Part shown: in pieces, positions 1 to 8,633 of the stretch | Layout: each line of letters starts with the position of its first letter | Numbering within the stretch: the stretch's first letter is position 1 | Assembly: GCF_003324565.1 (NCBI RefSeq) | Contig: NZ_QOLA01000018.1 | Location: 112,730 to 176,729 of the forward strand | Direction: 5' to 3' | Source of the DNA: Streptomyces sp. SDr-06 | GTDB taxonomy: Bacteria > Actinomycetota > Actinomycetes > Streptomycetales > Streptomycetaceae | Length of the DNA: 64,000 nt | The notes under the pieces: model-generated | Databases searched by the model: none | Seen by the model: only the letters and a program-made list of their open reading frames with translations | What the model was told of the DNA's origin: nothing | Translations under genes and position numbers: made by a program

Positions 1-534
1 TGGCTGCTCGCGGACGCCTGCGAGATCACCTCGCTCGACGAGGCGGCGCTCCAGCGGTGCAACGTGGTCATCGCGGCCACCGGCGACGACAAGGTGAACC
101 TGGTCGTCTCGCTGCTCGCGAAGACCGAGTACGGGGTGCCGCGGGTGGTGGCCCGGGTCAACAACCCGAAGAACGAGTGGCTGTTCAACGAGTCGTGGGG
201 CGTGGACGTCGCCGTCTCGACGCCGCGCCTGATGTCGGCGCTGGTCGAGGAGGCGGTGAGCGTCGGCGATCTCGTTCGGCTGCTGCGCTTCAGCCACGGC
301 GACGCCAACCTGGTCGAGCTGACGCTGCCGCCGGAGTCGGCGCTGGCCGGCACGCAGGTCGGCGACGTGGCCTGGCCGGAGGACACCTCGCTGGTCACGA
401 TCATCCGTGGCACGCGGGTCCTGACGCCGAGCCAGGAGGAGACCCTGGAGGCGGGCGACGAGCTGCTGTTCGTGGCCGCGCAGGCCCGCGAGGAGCAGCT
501 GGAGGACCTCCTCTCGGTCCGCCGCGAGGACTGA
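1..534 (+). CDS. trkA: TrkA family potassium uptake protein, C-terminal part (5' end outside window)
   Basis: The frame is open from the first base and stops at 532-534, giving 177 visible residues. The visible part holds the end of the RCK_N (NAD-binding, TrkA_N) domain, seen in the strand-like stretch VVIAATGDDKVN, and then a complete RCK_C (TrkA_C) domain from about residue 85 with the pattern LAGTQVGDVAWPED...DELLFVAA. TrkA proteins are cytoplasmic gating subunits of Trk/Ktr potassium channels and bind nucleotides. In actinobacteria, RCK_C-type proteins can also bind c-di-AMP, but this cannot be judged for this protein from sequence alone. The start codon and any preceding paired trk gene lie before the window. 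A strong hairpin follows directly. Confidence 0.9.
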   Translation, partial: WLLADACEITSLDEAALQRCNVVIAATGDDKVNLVVSLLAKTEYGVPRVVARVNNPKNEWLFNESWGVDVAVSTPRLMSALVEEAVSVGDLVRLLRFSHGDANLVELTLPPESALAGTQVGDVAWPEDTSLVTIIRGTRVLTPSQEETLEAGDELLFVAAQAREEQLEDLLSVRRED

Positions 535-544
535 TCCCGCGCGA

Positions 545-577
545 AAGGGCCCGGAACCGTGGCGGTTCCGGGCCCTT
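545..577. terminator. Bidirectional terminator between trkA and the DUF3159 gene
   Basis: A perfect 14-bp stem (arm 545-558, core AGGGCCCGGAACC; loop GTGGC at 559-563; arm 564-577) lies 11 bp after the trkA stop and 18 bp before the stop of the convergent gene. A-rich and T-rich flanks fit termination in both directions. Confidence 0.85.
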
Positions 578-595
578 CGTCGTGTGCGGCGCGGG

Positions 596-1327
596 CTACG
601 CCTCGCCGGCCGCGGCGGCCTTGCGGGCCTTCTCGGCGGCCTCCTCGGCCTCCATCTCGGCGAAGACGTCGATGGGTGCCGGGGCCTTCGCGAGGAAGAC
701 CCAGGTGAGCCAGACCGCGAGGAGGAACGGCGGGATCTTCAGGGCGATCAGGACCCAGCCGAGCTGCGAGGTGTTGGCCCACCAGTACAGCGGGAAGAGG
801 ATCGCGCACTTGGCGAGCAGGATGAGCCCCCAGGCCCAACTGGCCTTCGCGTACGCGGCCTTGCGGCCCGGGTTGCGGGTGCGCCAGGACAGGTTCTCCT
901 TGAAGACCGGTCCGAGGATCAGCCCGATCAGCGGTACCCCGCAGAGGGTGGTGACGATGTACGCGAGCGCCAGGCCGAGGGTGTAGAGCATGCCCGGCAG
1001 GTAGAAGTCCTTGGCGTTGCCCGTCATCATCGCGAAGACCACGCCGAAGGCCACACCGAAGACGCCGCTGAAGGCGTGCTTCATGGTGTCCTTGCGGACC
1101 AGGCGGACCACGACGAGCAGCAGCGACACCGCGAGGGCGGCGATCGCCGAGGTGTGCAGGTCCTTGTTCACCGTGAAGATCGTGACGAAGAGCAGTCCCG
1201 GAAGGACCGTCTCCACCATGCCGCGCACCCCGCCGAACGCCTCGAAGAGCGCGGCCTCGGTCACCGCCTTCGCGTCGGCGGGCGGGGTGGAGGTGGGGGT
1301 GGTGGTCGGCTTGTCGACTGACGTCAC
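596..1327 (-). CDS. DUF3159 family membrane protein
   Basis: A 243-residue integral membrane protein of the actinobacterial DUF3159 family. A Thr/Pro-rich N-terminus of about 35 residues is followed by roughly six hydrophobic segments (for example VETVLPGLLFVTIFTV, AIAALAVSLLLVVV and MLYTLGLALAYIVTTL) and an Ala/Glu-rich basic C-terminal tail. The start is GTG at 1325-1327, and AGGAG sits 6 bases before it, overlapping the stop of the OB-fold gene only 3 bp upstream, so the two genes are probably translated together. Function is unknown. DUF3159 genes are regularly found next to this OB-fold partner and trk genes in actinobacteria, which hints at a role at the membrane, but no activity can be assigned. 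Confidence 0.85.
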   Translation of the reverse strand: MTSVDKPTTTPTSTPPADAKAVTEAALFEAFGGVRGMVETVLPGLLFVTIFTVNKDLHTSAIAALAVSLLLVVVRLVRKDTMKHAFSGVFGVAFGVVFAMMTGNAKDFYLPGMLYTLGLALAYIVTTLCGVPLIGLILGPVFKENLSWRTRNPGRKAAYAKASWAWGLILLAKCAILFPLYWWANTSQLGWVLIALKIPPFLLAVWLTWVFLAKAPAPIDVFAEMEAEEAAEKARKAAAAGEA

Positions 1328-1330
1328 CGG

Positions 1331-1729
1331 CTACTCCTGTCCGAGCGGTCGGAGTTCGTATTTGGGGTTGAACAGCACCCGCCGGCCGTGGCTCATGGAG
1401 ATCCGGCCCGAAGCGATGAGCTTGCGGCCCGGCTCGATGCCCACGATCGAGCGCCGTCCCAGCCACACCACGTCCAGCGGGGCGGTGCCGTCGAAGAGCT
1501 CGGCCTCGAGCGCCGGCACACCCGCCCGCGGTCGCAGGGTGACGGTCCGCAAGGTACCAGTCACTTTGACTATCTGGCGGTCACTGCACTCGGAGATGCG
1601 GGTGCACCCCGTGGCCTGCGTGTCCTCCTGCAGTTCCGCGGAGTGCAGGTCCTCCTGCGAGGTGGACAGCCGGTCGAGCATCCGGCGGAAGCGCCCCGCG
1701 GGCTTCTCGGTACGAAGGTCAGCACTCAT
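1331..1729 (-). CDS. OB-fold nucleic-acid-binding domain protein
   Basis: A 132-residue protein. The N-terminal third (about 1-50) is polar and helical. Residues about 55-125 form an OB-fold of the tRNA-anticodon/RecG-wedge type, with the pattern VKVTGTLRTVTLRPRAG...LEAELFDGTAPLDVVWLGRR...GRKLIASGRISM. Such domains bind single-stranded nucleic acid, but this subfamily has no established role. It is the first gene of a two-gene unit with the DUF3159 gene (3-bp gap). The start is ATG at 1727-1729. About 100 bp separate it from the kdpE stop. Confidence 0.8.
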   Translation of the reverse strand: MSADLRTEKPAGRFRRMLDRLSTSQEDLHSAELQEDTQATGCTRISECSDRQIVKVTGTLRTVTLRPRAGVPALEAELFDGTAPLDVVWLGRRSIVGIEPGRKLIASGRISMSHGRRVLFNPKYELRPLGQE

Positions 1730-1828
1730 ACAGAAAGCGTAACCGGCAAGACCGCTGCGGAATCAAAGCGTGTGGTCAGCACGGGCCTGGTCGCGCTACG
1801 GCATCGGTACCGGAGGGGGCGCACGCGG

Positions 1829-2521
1829 TCAGCGTTCGAAGCGGTAGCCCATGCCCGGCTCGGTGATGAAGTGGCGCGGGTGCGAGGGGTCGAGCTCCAG
1901 TTTGCGGCGCAGCTGGGCCATGTAGACCCGCAGGTAGTTGGTCTCGGTGCCGTAGGAGGGCCCCCAGACCTCCTGGAGCAGCTGCTTCTGGCTGACCAGG
2001 CGGCCCGTGTTGCGCACCAGGACTTCGAGCAGGTGCCACTCGGTCGGGGTCAGGCGTACGTCGCGGCCGTCCCGGTTGACCTTCTTGGCGGCCAGGTCGA
2101 CGGTGAAGTCGTCGGTCTCCACCATCACCACGTCGTCGGCGCCGTCCGCGCCGCCGACCGGTTCGGCCCGGCGCACGGCGGCGCGCAGCCGGGCGAGCAG
2201 CTCGTCCATGCCGAACGGCTTGGTGACGTAGTCGTCGGCCCCGGCGTCGAGCGCCTCGACCTTCTCGTCGGAGGTGTGCCGGGCGGAGAGCACCAGGATC
2301 GGGACCCGGGTCCAGCCGCGCAGCCCCCGGATGACCTCGACGCCGTCCATGTCGGGCAGGCCGAGGTCGAGCACGACCACGTCGGGGTGGCGGGCGGCGG
2401 CGAGCTGGAGGGCGGTCGCGCCGTCGGGGGCCGCGTCCACCTCGTACTTCCGTGCCTTGAGGTTGATCACGAGCGCGCGCACGATCTGCGGCTCGTCCTC
2501 GACCACGAGCACCCGGGTCAT
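1829..2521 (-). CDS. kdpE: KdpE response regulator
   Basis: A 230-residue OmpR/PhoB-type regulator. The receiver domain (about 1-118) has the acidic pair E8/D9, the phospho-acceptor D52 in VVVLDLGLPDMDG, the switch residue in LVLSARH and the lysine in VTKPFG. The winged-helix DNA-binding domain (about 130-228) ends in the typical KLELDPSHPRHFITEPGMGYRF. In characterised systems KdpE activates the kdpFABC potassium-transport operon when potassium is low. ATG at 2519-2521 is chosen because family members begin MTRVLVVEDE. A GTG three codons earlier (2530) is also possible. It follows kdpD with a 43-bp gap. No kdpFABC genes are in this window. Confidence 0.92.
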   Translation of the reverse strand: MTRVLVVEDEPQIVRALVINLKARKYEVDAAPDGATALQLAAARHPDVVVLDLGLPDMDGVEVIRGLRGWTRVPILVLSARHTSDEKVEALDAGADDYVTKPFGMDELLARLRAAVRRAEPVGGADGADDVVMVETDDFTVDLAAKKVNRDGRDVRLTPTEWHLLEVLVRNTGRLVSQKQLLQEVWGPSYGTETNYLRVYMAQLRRKLELDPSHPRHFITEPGMGYRFER

Positions 2522-2564
2522 CTGGGACACCTGCCTTCTGCGGGGACTGACGATGCGGTTCGGT

Positions 2565-5108
2565 TCATGAGCCGACCTGGGCGGAGAGGTCGGCGGGGGT
2601 GCGGCCCGGGCCGGGGGCGGCGCGCACGGTGAGGACCATGGTGAGGCCGCCGCCGGGGGTGTCCTCGGCGGCCAGGGTGCCGCCCATGGCCTCGGCGAAG
2701 CCCCGGGCGACGGCGAGTCCGAGGCCGACTCCGGCCCCGCGGGGGGCGTCGCCGTAGCGCTGGAAGGGCGCGAAGATGCGGTCCTTGGCGGTGTCGGGGA
2801 CGCCGGGGCCGCGGTCGGTGACCCTTATCTCGACGCGTTCGGCCAGGCCGCTGGCGGCGACGGTGACGGGGCTGTCGAGCGGGCTGTACTTGACGGCGTT
2901 CTCGACGATGTTCGCGACGGCCCGCTCCAGCAGGCCCGGGTCGACCTCGACCATGGGCAGTGTCTCGGGGATGTCGAGGACCACGCTGTCCTCGGGGACG
3001 CCGCCGAGCGCCATGGGCACGACCTCGTCGAGGTCGATCTCGCGGATGAGCGGGGTCACGGTGCCGGTCTGGAGGCGCGACATGTCCAGGAGGTTGCCGA
3101 CGAGGTGGTCGAGCCGGTCGGCGCCGCCCTCGATGCCTTCGAGGAGCTCGGCGCGGTCCTCGTCGGACCATTCGACGTCGTCGGAGCGCAGCGAGGTCAC
3201 CGCGGCCTTGATGGAGGCGAGCGGGGTGCGCAGGTCGTGGCTGACGGCGGCGAGCAGCGCGGTGCGGATGCGGTTGCCCTCGGCGAGCTTGCGGGCCTCC
3301 TCGGCCTCCCCCACCAGGCGCTGGCGGTCCAGGACCACGGCGGCCTGGGCGGCGAAGGCGCCGAGCACCCGGCGGTCCTCGGCGGGCAGCACCCGCCCGG
3401 ACAGGGCGAGCGCCATGTGGTCGCCGACCGGCATGTCGACGTCCGCGTCCTCCGGGCGCCGGACCGGGTGGGGTCCGACGCTGCCCGCGCGGGTCCAGGG
3501 CTCCACGTCGCCGGCGCGCTCCAGGAGGGCGACCGACTCCATGGCGAAGGTCTCGCGGACCCGCTCCAGGAGGGCGTCCAGGCTGGTCTCGCCGCGCAGG
3601 ACGCTGCCCGCCAGGAAGGAGAGGATCTCGGATTCGGCGCGCAGCCGGGCGGCCTGGTGGGTGCGGCGGGCGGCCACGTCCACGACGGAGGCCACCGAGA
3701 CGGCCACCAGGACGAAGATGACGATGGCGACGATGTTCTTCGGATCGGCGATCGTGATCTTGTGGACGGGCGGGGTGAAGTAGTAGTTCAGGAGGAACGA
3801 GCCGAACGCGGCCGAGGCGAGCGCCGGGGCCAGGCCGCCGAGCAGGGCCGCGGCCACCGTCAGCGTCAGGAACAGCAGCATGTCGTTGGCGAGCCCGAGG
3901 TCCGCGTCGACGTTGGTGAGGAGCACGGTCAGCAGGGCGGGGCCGATCACGCCGGCCGCCCAGCCCCACACCAGGCGGGCCCGCCCGAGCCGGGCGCCGC
4001 GCGCCACGGGAAGGCCGCGGCCCTTGGCGACCTCTTCGTGGGTGACGATGTGGACGTCGAGGTCGGGCCCGGAGTCGCGGGCCACGGTCTGTCCTACGCC
4101 GGGGCCGAGGATGTACTGCCAGGCCTTGCGGCGGCTGGAGCCGAGGACGATCTGGGTGGCGTTGACGCCGCGCGCGAAGGCGAGCAGCGAGGCCGGGATG
4201 TCGTCGCCTATGACGTGGTGGAAGCTGCCGCCGAGGTCCTCGACGAGGGTGCGCTGGACGGTGAGTTCCTTGGGCGAGGCGGAGGTGAGGCCGTCGCTCC
4301 TGGCCACGTACACCGCGAGGATCTCGCTGCCGGAGCCCTTGGCGGCCATGCGGGCGGCGCGGCGGATGAGGGTGCGGCCCTCGGGTCCGCCGGTGAGGCC
4401 GACGACGATGCGCTCGCGGGCCTGCCAGGTGGACTTGATGTCGTGCTCACCGCGGTACTGCTGGAGGTATTCGTCGACCCGGTCGGCGACCCACAGCAGC
4501 GCGAGTTCGCGCAGCGCGGTGAGGTTGCCGGGCCGGAAGTAGTTGGACAGGGCCGCGTCGACCTTGTCCGGCTGGTAGATGTTGCCGTGCGCCATGCGGC
4601 GGCGCAGCGCCTGGGGCGACATGTCGACGAGCTCGATCTGGTCGGCCCGGCGCACCACCTCGTCGGGGACCGTCTCGCGCTGGCGTACGCCGGTTATGGA
4701 CTCGACGACGTCGCCGAGCGACTCCAGGTGCTGGATGTTGACGGTGGACACGACGTCGATCCCGGCCGCGAGCAGCTGCTCGACGTCCTGCCAGCGCTTG
4801 GTGTTGCGGGCGCCGGGAACATTGGTGTGCGCGAGTTCGTCCACCAGGGCGACGTCGGGCGCGCGTTCCAGGACGGCGTCGACGTCCATCTCGGTGAAGA
4901 GGCTTCCGCGGTACTCGATCTCACGGCGCTGGATCTGCTCCAGGCCGTGCAGCATGACCTCGGTGCGCGGTCTGCCGTGGTGCTCGACGAAGGCGACGAC
5001 GCAGTCCGTGCCCCGCTCCACCCGGCGGTGTGCCTCGGACAGCATGGCGTAGGTCTTGCCGACGCCAGGTGCCGCGCCGAGGTAGATCCGAAGCTTGCCG
5101 CGTGCCAT
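2565..5108 (-). CDS. kdpD: KdpD sensor histidine kinase
   Basis: An 847-residue full-length KdpD. The domains in order are the N-terminal KdpD domain with Walker A GAAPGVGKT (from about residue 11) and a Walker-B-like VALVDELAHTN; a universal-stress-type domain (about 245-370); four membrane helices of the DUF4118 type (about 385-480); a GAF-like region; the HisKA box with the phospho-accepting His in VSHDLRTPLASIK; and the HATPase domain with N-box NIVENAVKYS, then DRGPGVP and GVGLGLAVA. KdpD senses potassium limitation or turgor and phosphorylates KdpE; some homologues bind c-di-AMP through the stress-protein domain. The start is ATG at 5106-5108. In many genomes kdpFABC lies directly upstream; here an ABC ATPase gene does instead. 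Confidence 0.95.
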   Translation of the reverse strand: MARGKLRIYLGAAPGVGKTYAMLSEAHRRVERGTDCVVAFVEHHGRPRTEVMLHGLEQIQRREIEYRGSLFTEMDVDAVLERAPDVALVDELAHTNVPGARNTKRWQDVEQLLAAGIDVVSTVNIQHLESLGDVVESITGVRQRETVPDEVVRRADQIELVDMSPQALRRRMAHGNIYQPDKVDAALSNYFRPGNLTALRELALLWVADRVDEYLQQYRGEHDIKSTWQARERIVVGLTGGPEGRTLIRRAARMAAKGSGSEILAVYVARSDGLTSASPKELTVQRTLVEDLGGSFHHVIGDDIPASLLAFARGVNATQIVLGSSRRKAWQYILGPGVGQTVARDSGPDLDVHIVTHEEVAKGRGLPVARGARLGRARLVWGWAAGVIGPALLTVLLTNVDADLGLANDMLLFLTLTVAAALLGGLAPALASAAFGSFLLNYYFTPPVHKITIADPKNIVAIVIFVLVAVSVASVVDVAARRTHQAARLRAESEILSFLAGSVLRGETSLDALLERVRETFAMESVALLERAGDVEPWTRAGSVGPHPVRRPEDADVDMPVGDHMALALSGRVLPAEDRRVLGAFAAQAAVVLDRQRLVGEAEEARKLAEGNRIRTALLAAVSHDLRTPLASIKAAVTSLRSDDVEWSDEDRAELLEGIEGGADRLDHLVGNLLDMSRLQTGTVTPLIREIDLDEVVPMALGGVPEDSVVLDIPETLPMVEVDPGLLERAVANIVENAVKYSPLDSPVTVAASGLAERVEIRVTDRGPGVPDTAKDRIFAPFQRYGDAPRGAGVGLGLAVARGFAEAMGGTLAAEDTPGGGLTMVLTVRAAPGPGRTPADLSAQVGS

Positions 5109-5236
5109 GGCCCCATTGTCTTTCAGAATTCAGCTGCGTACGCTGCGTCGACCTTACGGCCAACAATTCCAACAAAGGGGGTGAGGGCGGGGCGGGAGTC
5201 ACGTATTGACGCGATTCTGATGCCCCGCCCCTGGGG

Positions 5237-5992
5237 TCACGGGCGGCTCGGCCGGCGGCCGTGGTCGACGAGCTGCCCGTCGTTCAGCTCCAGGACCCGG
5301 TCGGCGAGGCCGAGGAGCTGGCTGTCGTGGGTGGCGACCAGGGCGGTGACGCCCTCGCTGCGGACGACGGCGCGCAGCAGCTCCATCACGGCGAGGCCGG
5401 TGTCGGCGTCGAGCTGGCCGGTGGGCTCGTCCGCGATGAGCAGCGCGGGCCGGTTGGCGAGCGCGCGGGCGATGGCGACGCGCTGCTGCTGGCCGCCGGA
5501 GAGCTCGCCGGGGCGCTGCTGGGCGTGGCCGCCGAGGCCCACGAGGGAGAGCAGCAGCGCGACGCGGTCCTCGCGCTCGCGCGGGTCGGTCTTCTTGAGG
5601 CGCATCGGGACGCCCACGTTCTCGGCGGCGCTGAGGATCGGGATGAGGCCGAAGGACTGGAAGATGAAGCCGATCCGGTCGCGGCGCAGCTCCAGGAGGC
5701 CCTCCTCCGCCAGGCCGACGATGTCGGTGCCGTCGACGGTGATGGTGCCCTCGTCGGGCTGGTCGAGCCCGCCGAGCAGGTTGAGCAGGGTGGTCTTGCC
5801 GGAGCCGGAACGTCCCTTGAGGGCGACGAGTTCGCCGCGCGGCACCTCGAAGGACACGCCGCGCAGCGCGTGCACGGCGGCGGCGCCGCTTCCGTACGAG
5901 CGGTGCAGGTTGTCGACCCGGACCATGGCCCCGGTCGGCCGGTCCCCCGCGACCGCCGTCGCGCCGCCCTGCCCGCTGGTGCTCTGCGTCAT
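5237..5992 (-). CDS. ABC transporter ATP-binding protein (MacB/LolD-like), no permease adjacent
   Basis: A 251-residue ATPase with Walker A GRSGSGKTT, Q-loop FIFQSFGLIP, signature LSGGQQQR, Walker B ALLIADEPTGQLD and switch His VATHDS. The LLNLLGGLDQPDEG context and the D-loop are typical of the FtsE/LolD/MacB group, which usually pairs with an FtsX-type permease. The frame extends upstream, but the start is set at ATG 5990-5992 (MTQSTSGQGG) because residues before it are Arg-rich and unlike the family. No permease gene is next to it, so the partner must be encoded elsewhere. About 128 bp separate it from kdpD. Confidence 0.9.
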   Translation of the reverse strand: MTQSTSGQGGATAVAGDRPTGAMVRVDNLHRSYGSGAAAVHALRGVSFEVPRGELVALKGRSGSGKTTLLNLLGGLDQPDEGTITVDGTDIVGLAEEGLLELRRDRIGFIFQSFGLIPILSAAENVGVPMRLKKTDPREREDRVALLLSLVGLGGHAQQRPGELSGGQQQRVAIARALANRPALLIADEPTGQLDADTGLAVMELLRAVVRSEGVTALVATHDSQLLGLADRVLELNDGQLVDHGRRPSRP

Positions 5993-6209
5993 CGCCCGAT
6001 TCCCCCGTACGTCTGTGTGCGCGGCCGGGCGCCAGTATGTGCAGGTTACACCCGGCCGGGCAATGGATGCCCGGGTTTCGGCCCGGATTGCCCGCCTGGG
6101 CGGGGGTTTCCGGGGGCGCCGAAGCAACGCGTCTCCGGGGGCGTGCCCGTACGACGCCGATGGGCCGCGCCCCAAGAAGGAGTGCGGCCCGTCGATGGAG
6201 AGGGTGCGG

Positions 6210-6989
6210 TCAGCGGACCTCGGTGATCTCGGGGCCGCGCTGGAGCTGGCCCATGCCGCCGGAGAAGCGCGAGCCCTCCTGGTCCTCCTGCTGGACGCCC
6301 TCGGGCACCATCTGCGCGTCGTTGGGCAGCTTCAGGACGATCGGGTCGCGGGGCGCCATCGGGCCCTCGCCGCGCACCACGACGGTGTCGCGGAAGATCG
6401 TCTCCAGGAGCCCGGCGGCCTGCGGCTGCACCGCGCCCTGGCCGGAGATGACACCGCGCAGGAACCAGCGGGGACCGTCCACGCCCACGAAGCGGACCAG
6501 CTGGACGCCGTTGGTGCCGTCGGGCAGCTGCACGGGGACCTGCGCGCGCAGCTCCCAGCCGAGCGGGCCCTCGACCTCGTCGATGATGCCGCCCTGCTGG
6601 GTGATGCCGGAGGCGATCTCCTCGCGGACCTCGCCCCAGATGCCTTCCTTCTTGGGCGCCGCGAAGGCCTGCAGCTGGACCGCGCTGTCGTGCAGCACGA
6701 CCGTGGCCGCCACGATCGCGTCGCCCGCGACCTCGACCCGCAGCTCCATGCCCTCGACCCCGGGGACGAAGAGCCCGCCGAGGTCCACCCGGCCCTCGCC
6801 GGGCTCGGAGACCTCGGAGATGTCCCAGGGACCGTCCGGACGGGGCGCCGGCGGCAGGTTCACCCTGCGCACCTCGCCCTCGCCACCCGCGCCGGCCTCG
6901 ATGTCATCGGCCTCGGCGCCCTCGACAACCTGCTCGGCCTCGCCCGCCGAGTCCTCGGCGGTACCGCTCTTCTTGCGACGTCCGAACAC
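6210..6989 (-). CDS. DUF3710 domain-containing protein
   Basis: A 259-residue soluble protein of the DUF3710 family, found in actinobacteria next to dut. The N-terminus is basic (FGRRKKSG), followed by an acidic low-complexity stretch of about 40 residues. The DUF3710 core runs from about residue 55, with RPDGPWDISEV, RVDLGGLFVPGVEGMELRVE and a C-terminal GPRWFLRGVISG...FRDTVVVRGEGPMAPRDPI region. GTG at 6987-6989 is the chosen start: GGAAGGAC precedes it, and it lies one base after the dut stop. The track of possible upstream starts would overlap dut. Its molecular function is unknown; the tight coupling with dut suggests only co-expression. Confidence 0.88.
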   Translation of the reverse strand: MFGRRKKSGTAEDSAGEAEQVVEGAEADDIEAGAGGEGEVRRVNLPPAPRPDGPWDISEVSEPGEGRVDLGGLFVPGVEGMELRVEVAGDAIVAATVVLHDSAVQLQAFAAPKKEGIWGEVREEIASGITQQGGIIDEVEGPLGWELRAQVPVQLPDGTNGVQLVRFVGVDGPRWFLRGVISGQGAVQPQAAGLLETIFRDTVVVRGEGPMAPRDPIVLKLPNDAQMVPEGVQQEDQEGSRFSGGMGQLQRGPEITEVR

Positions 6990-6990
6990 G

Positions 6991-7524
6991 TCACTGTCCT
7001 TCCCGGTCGGATACGACCGAAGCGTATCGATTCCCACCCGTAGTGCCGCCACCGGCGGCCGAACCGTCCACGGCCGCATGACCGCCCGTGGACCCGAAGC
7101 CCCCCTCGGCCCGCGCCGAGCCGGGAAGCTCCGCCACCTCGTGGAAGCGCACCTTCTCGACCTGCTGGACGACCAGTTGGGCAATGCGGTCGAAACGCTC
7201 GAACCGAACGCTCTCGCGAGGGTCGAGGTTGACCACGATCACCTTGATCTCCCCACGGTACCCGGCATCCACCGTCCCCGGGGCATTCACCAGGGCGACA
7301 CCGCACCGGGCCGCGAGCCCCGAGCGGGGGTGCACGAACGCCGCGTACCCGTCGGGCAGCGCGATGGAGACGCCGGTCGCCAGGACGGCCCGCTCGCCCG
7401 GGGCGAGCTCGGCGGCCTCGGTCGTCACCAGGTCCGCACCGGCGTCGCCCGGGTGCCCGTACGCCGGGATCGGCACCTCCGGGTCCACACGGCGGATGAG
7501 GACATCTACGGGTTCACGGCTCAC
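6991..7524 (-). CDS. dut: Deoxyuridine 5'-triphosphate nucleotidohydrolase (dUTPase)
   Basis: A 177-residue trimeric-type dUTPase that converts dUTP to dUMP plus pyrophosphate, keeping uracil out of DNA and feeding dTMP synthesis. All five family motifs are visible: AYGHPGDAGADL (I), HPRSGLAARCG (II), NAPGTVDAGYRGEI (III, with the catalytic Asp in TVDAG), RFDRIAQLVVQ (IV) and the C-terminal GFGSTGGH (V). GTG at 7522-7524 overlaps the upstream thioesterase stop by 4 bp (GTGA), and its stop is one base from the DUF3710 start, so the three genes form one translationally coupled unit. The C-terminus carries an extra Gly-rich tail of about 25 residues after motif V. Confidence 0.95.
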   Translation of the reverse strand: MSREPVDVLIRRVDPEVPIPAYGHPGDAGADLVTTEAAELAPGERAVLATGVSIALPDGYAAFVHPRSGLAARCGVALVNAPGTVDAGYRGEIKVIVVNLDPRESVRFERFDRIAQLVVQQVEKVRFHEVAELPGSARAEGGFGSTGGHAAVDGSAAGGGTTGGNRYASVVSDREGQ

Positions 7525-8105
7525 GGGTTCACCTCGAAGGCGCGGGCGCGCCTGACCTGGTCGGGGTCGGACATCGCGGCCTGGATCTCGGCCGGGCGTC
7601 CGTTGTCGATGAAGTGGTCCACCTTCACCTCGATGAAGAGGGCCTGGGCACGGACCGCCACGGGCCCCTCGGGGCCGCCGATGCGGCCGGTGGCCCGGGA
7701 GTAGATCTTGCGGCCCGCCACCGCGGTGACCTCGGCCTCCAGGTGCAGCACCGTGCCGACCGGGACCGGGCGGACGAAGTCCGTCTCCAGGCGGCCGGTC
7801 ACCGCGATCACCCGCAGCAGCCAGTTCAGCGAGCCGAGCGTCTCGTCGAGGGCGGTGGCGAGCACCCCGCCGTGGGCGAGGCCGGGGGCACCCTGGTGGG
7901 CCTCGCGCACGGTGAACTCGGCGGTGACGGTCACGCCGCTGCCCGCCCGCGCGGCCAGGTGCAGTCCATGGGGCTGTCCGTCGCCACAGCCGAAGCAGTG
8001 CCCGTAGTGCGCACCGAGCAGTTCGCCGGGTGCGGGCGCCTCGGGGTGCCGCACCGGCGCTATGGCGTCGGCCGGGGGCGTCAGGGACGCAGATGTAGCA
8101 GTCAC
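7521..8105 (-). CDS. PaaI-type hotdog-fold thioesterase
   Basis: A 194-residue protein of the PaaI/YigI acyl-CoA thioesterase superfamily. The hotdog core (about residues 55-165) contains the family's HGG stretch in GLAHGGVLATALDETLGSL, with the Asp in the catalytic helix, and a later RLETDFVRPVPVGTVLHLEAEV strand region. An N-terminal YGHCFGCGDGQPHGL motif with two cysteines is typical of actinobacterial members. The substrate is unknown. It is the first gene of the thioesterase-dut-DUF3710 unit and is divergent from the DUF3093 gene with 57 bp between the starts. Confidence 0.85.
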   Translation of the reverse strand: MTATSASLTPPADAIAPVRHPEAPAPGELLGAHYGHCFGCGDGQPHGLHLAARAGSGVTVTAEFTVREAHQGAPGLAHGGVLATALDETLGSLNWLLRVIAVTGRLETDFVRPVPVGTVLHLEAEVTAVAGRKIYSRATGRIGGPEGPVAVRAQALFIEVKVDHFIDNGRPAEIQAAMSDPDQVRRARAFEVNP

Positions 8106-8162
8106 AGCCGCAGACCTTACCCGCGGTCAAGGCGCAGGTCCCGCCGTGCCAAGCTAGCTTTC

Positions 8163-8621
8163 ATGCAGCCCAATGCCCCGCAGTACGCAGAACGCCTCAC
8201 CGCGCCCCGGTCGTGGTGGCTCATCTCCGTCCTCGTCGGTTTCGCGTGCGCCCTGATGCTGCTGCCGGTGGGCACCCTTCCGATGCTGGCCGGCTTCGTG
8301 GGCGGCACGGCGGTGTCGTGGGTGGTGGTGAGCGCGTACGGCTCGGTGCGGATCCGGGTGCTGCCGGACACGCTGGTCGCGGGCGAGGCCCGCATTCCGG
8401 TCCGGGCGCTGGGCGAGGCCGAGGTCCTGGACGCCGACGAGGCCCGGGCCTGGCGGCTGCACAAGGCCGATCCGCGCGCGTTCATGCTGCTGCGGGCCTA
8501 CATCCCGACGGCGGTGAAGGTGGAGATCACGGACCCGGCCGACCCGACTCCGTACGTCTACCTCTCGACCCGGGATCCCGAGGCGCTGAAGGCGGCGCTG
8601 GCCGCCGTCCGCGCCGGCTGA
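8163..8621 (+). CDS. DUF3093 family membrane protein
   Basis: A 152-residue protein. Two hydrophobic segments near the N-terminus (about 19-37 and 42-58, WLISVLVGFACALMLLP and AGFVGGTAVSWVVVSAYG) form a membrane hairpin, followed by a soluble PH-like beta-rich domain with RIRVLPDTLVAGEARIPV and the family's YIPTAVKVEI and YVYLSTRDPEAL. This matches actinobacterial DUF3093, commonly found next to dut. ATG at 8163 is the start closest to the alignment of the family. It is convergent with the next gene with only 12 bp between stops. No function is known. Confidence 0.85.
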   Translation: MQPNAPQYAERLTAPRSWWLISVLVGFACALMLLPVGTLPMLAGFVGGTAVSWVVVSAYGSVRIRVLPDTLVAGEARIPVRALGEAEVLDADEARAWRLHKADPRAFMLLRAYIPTAVKVEITDPADPTPYVYLSTRDPEALKAALAAVRAG

Positions 8622-8633
8622 GGGGGCGGCTCC

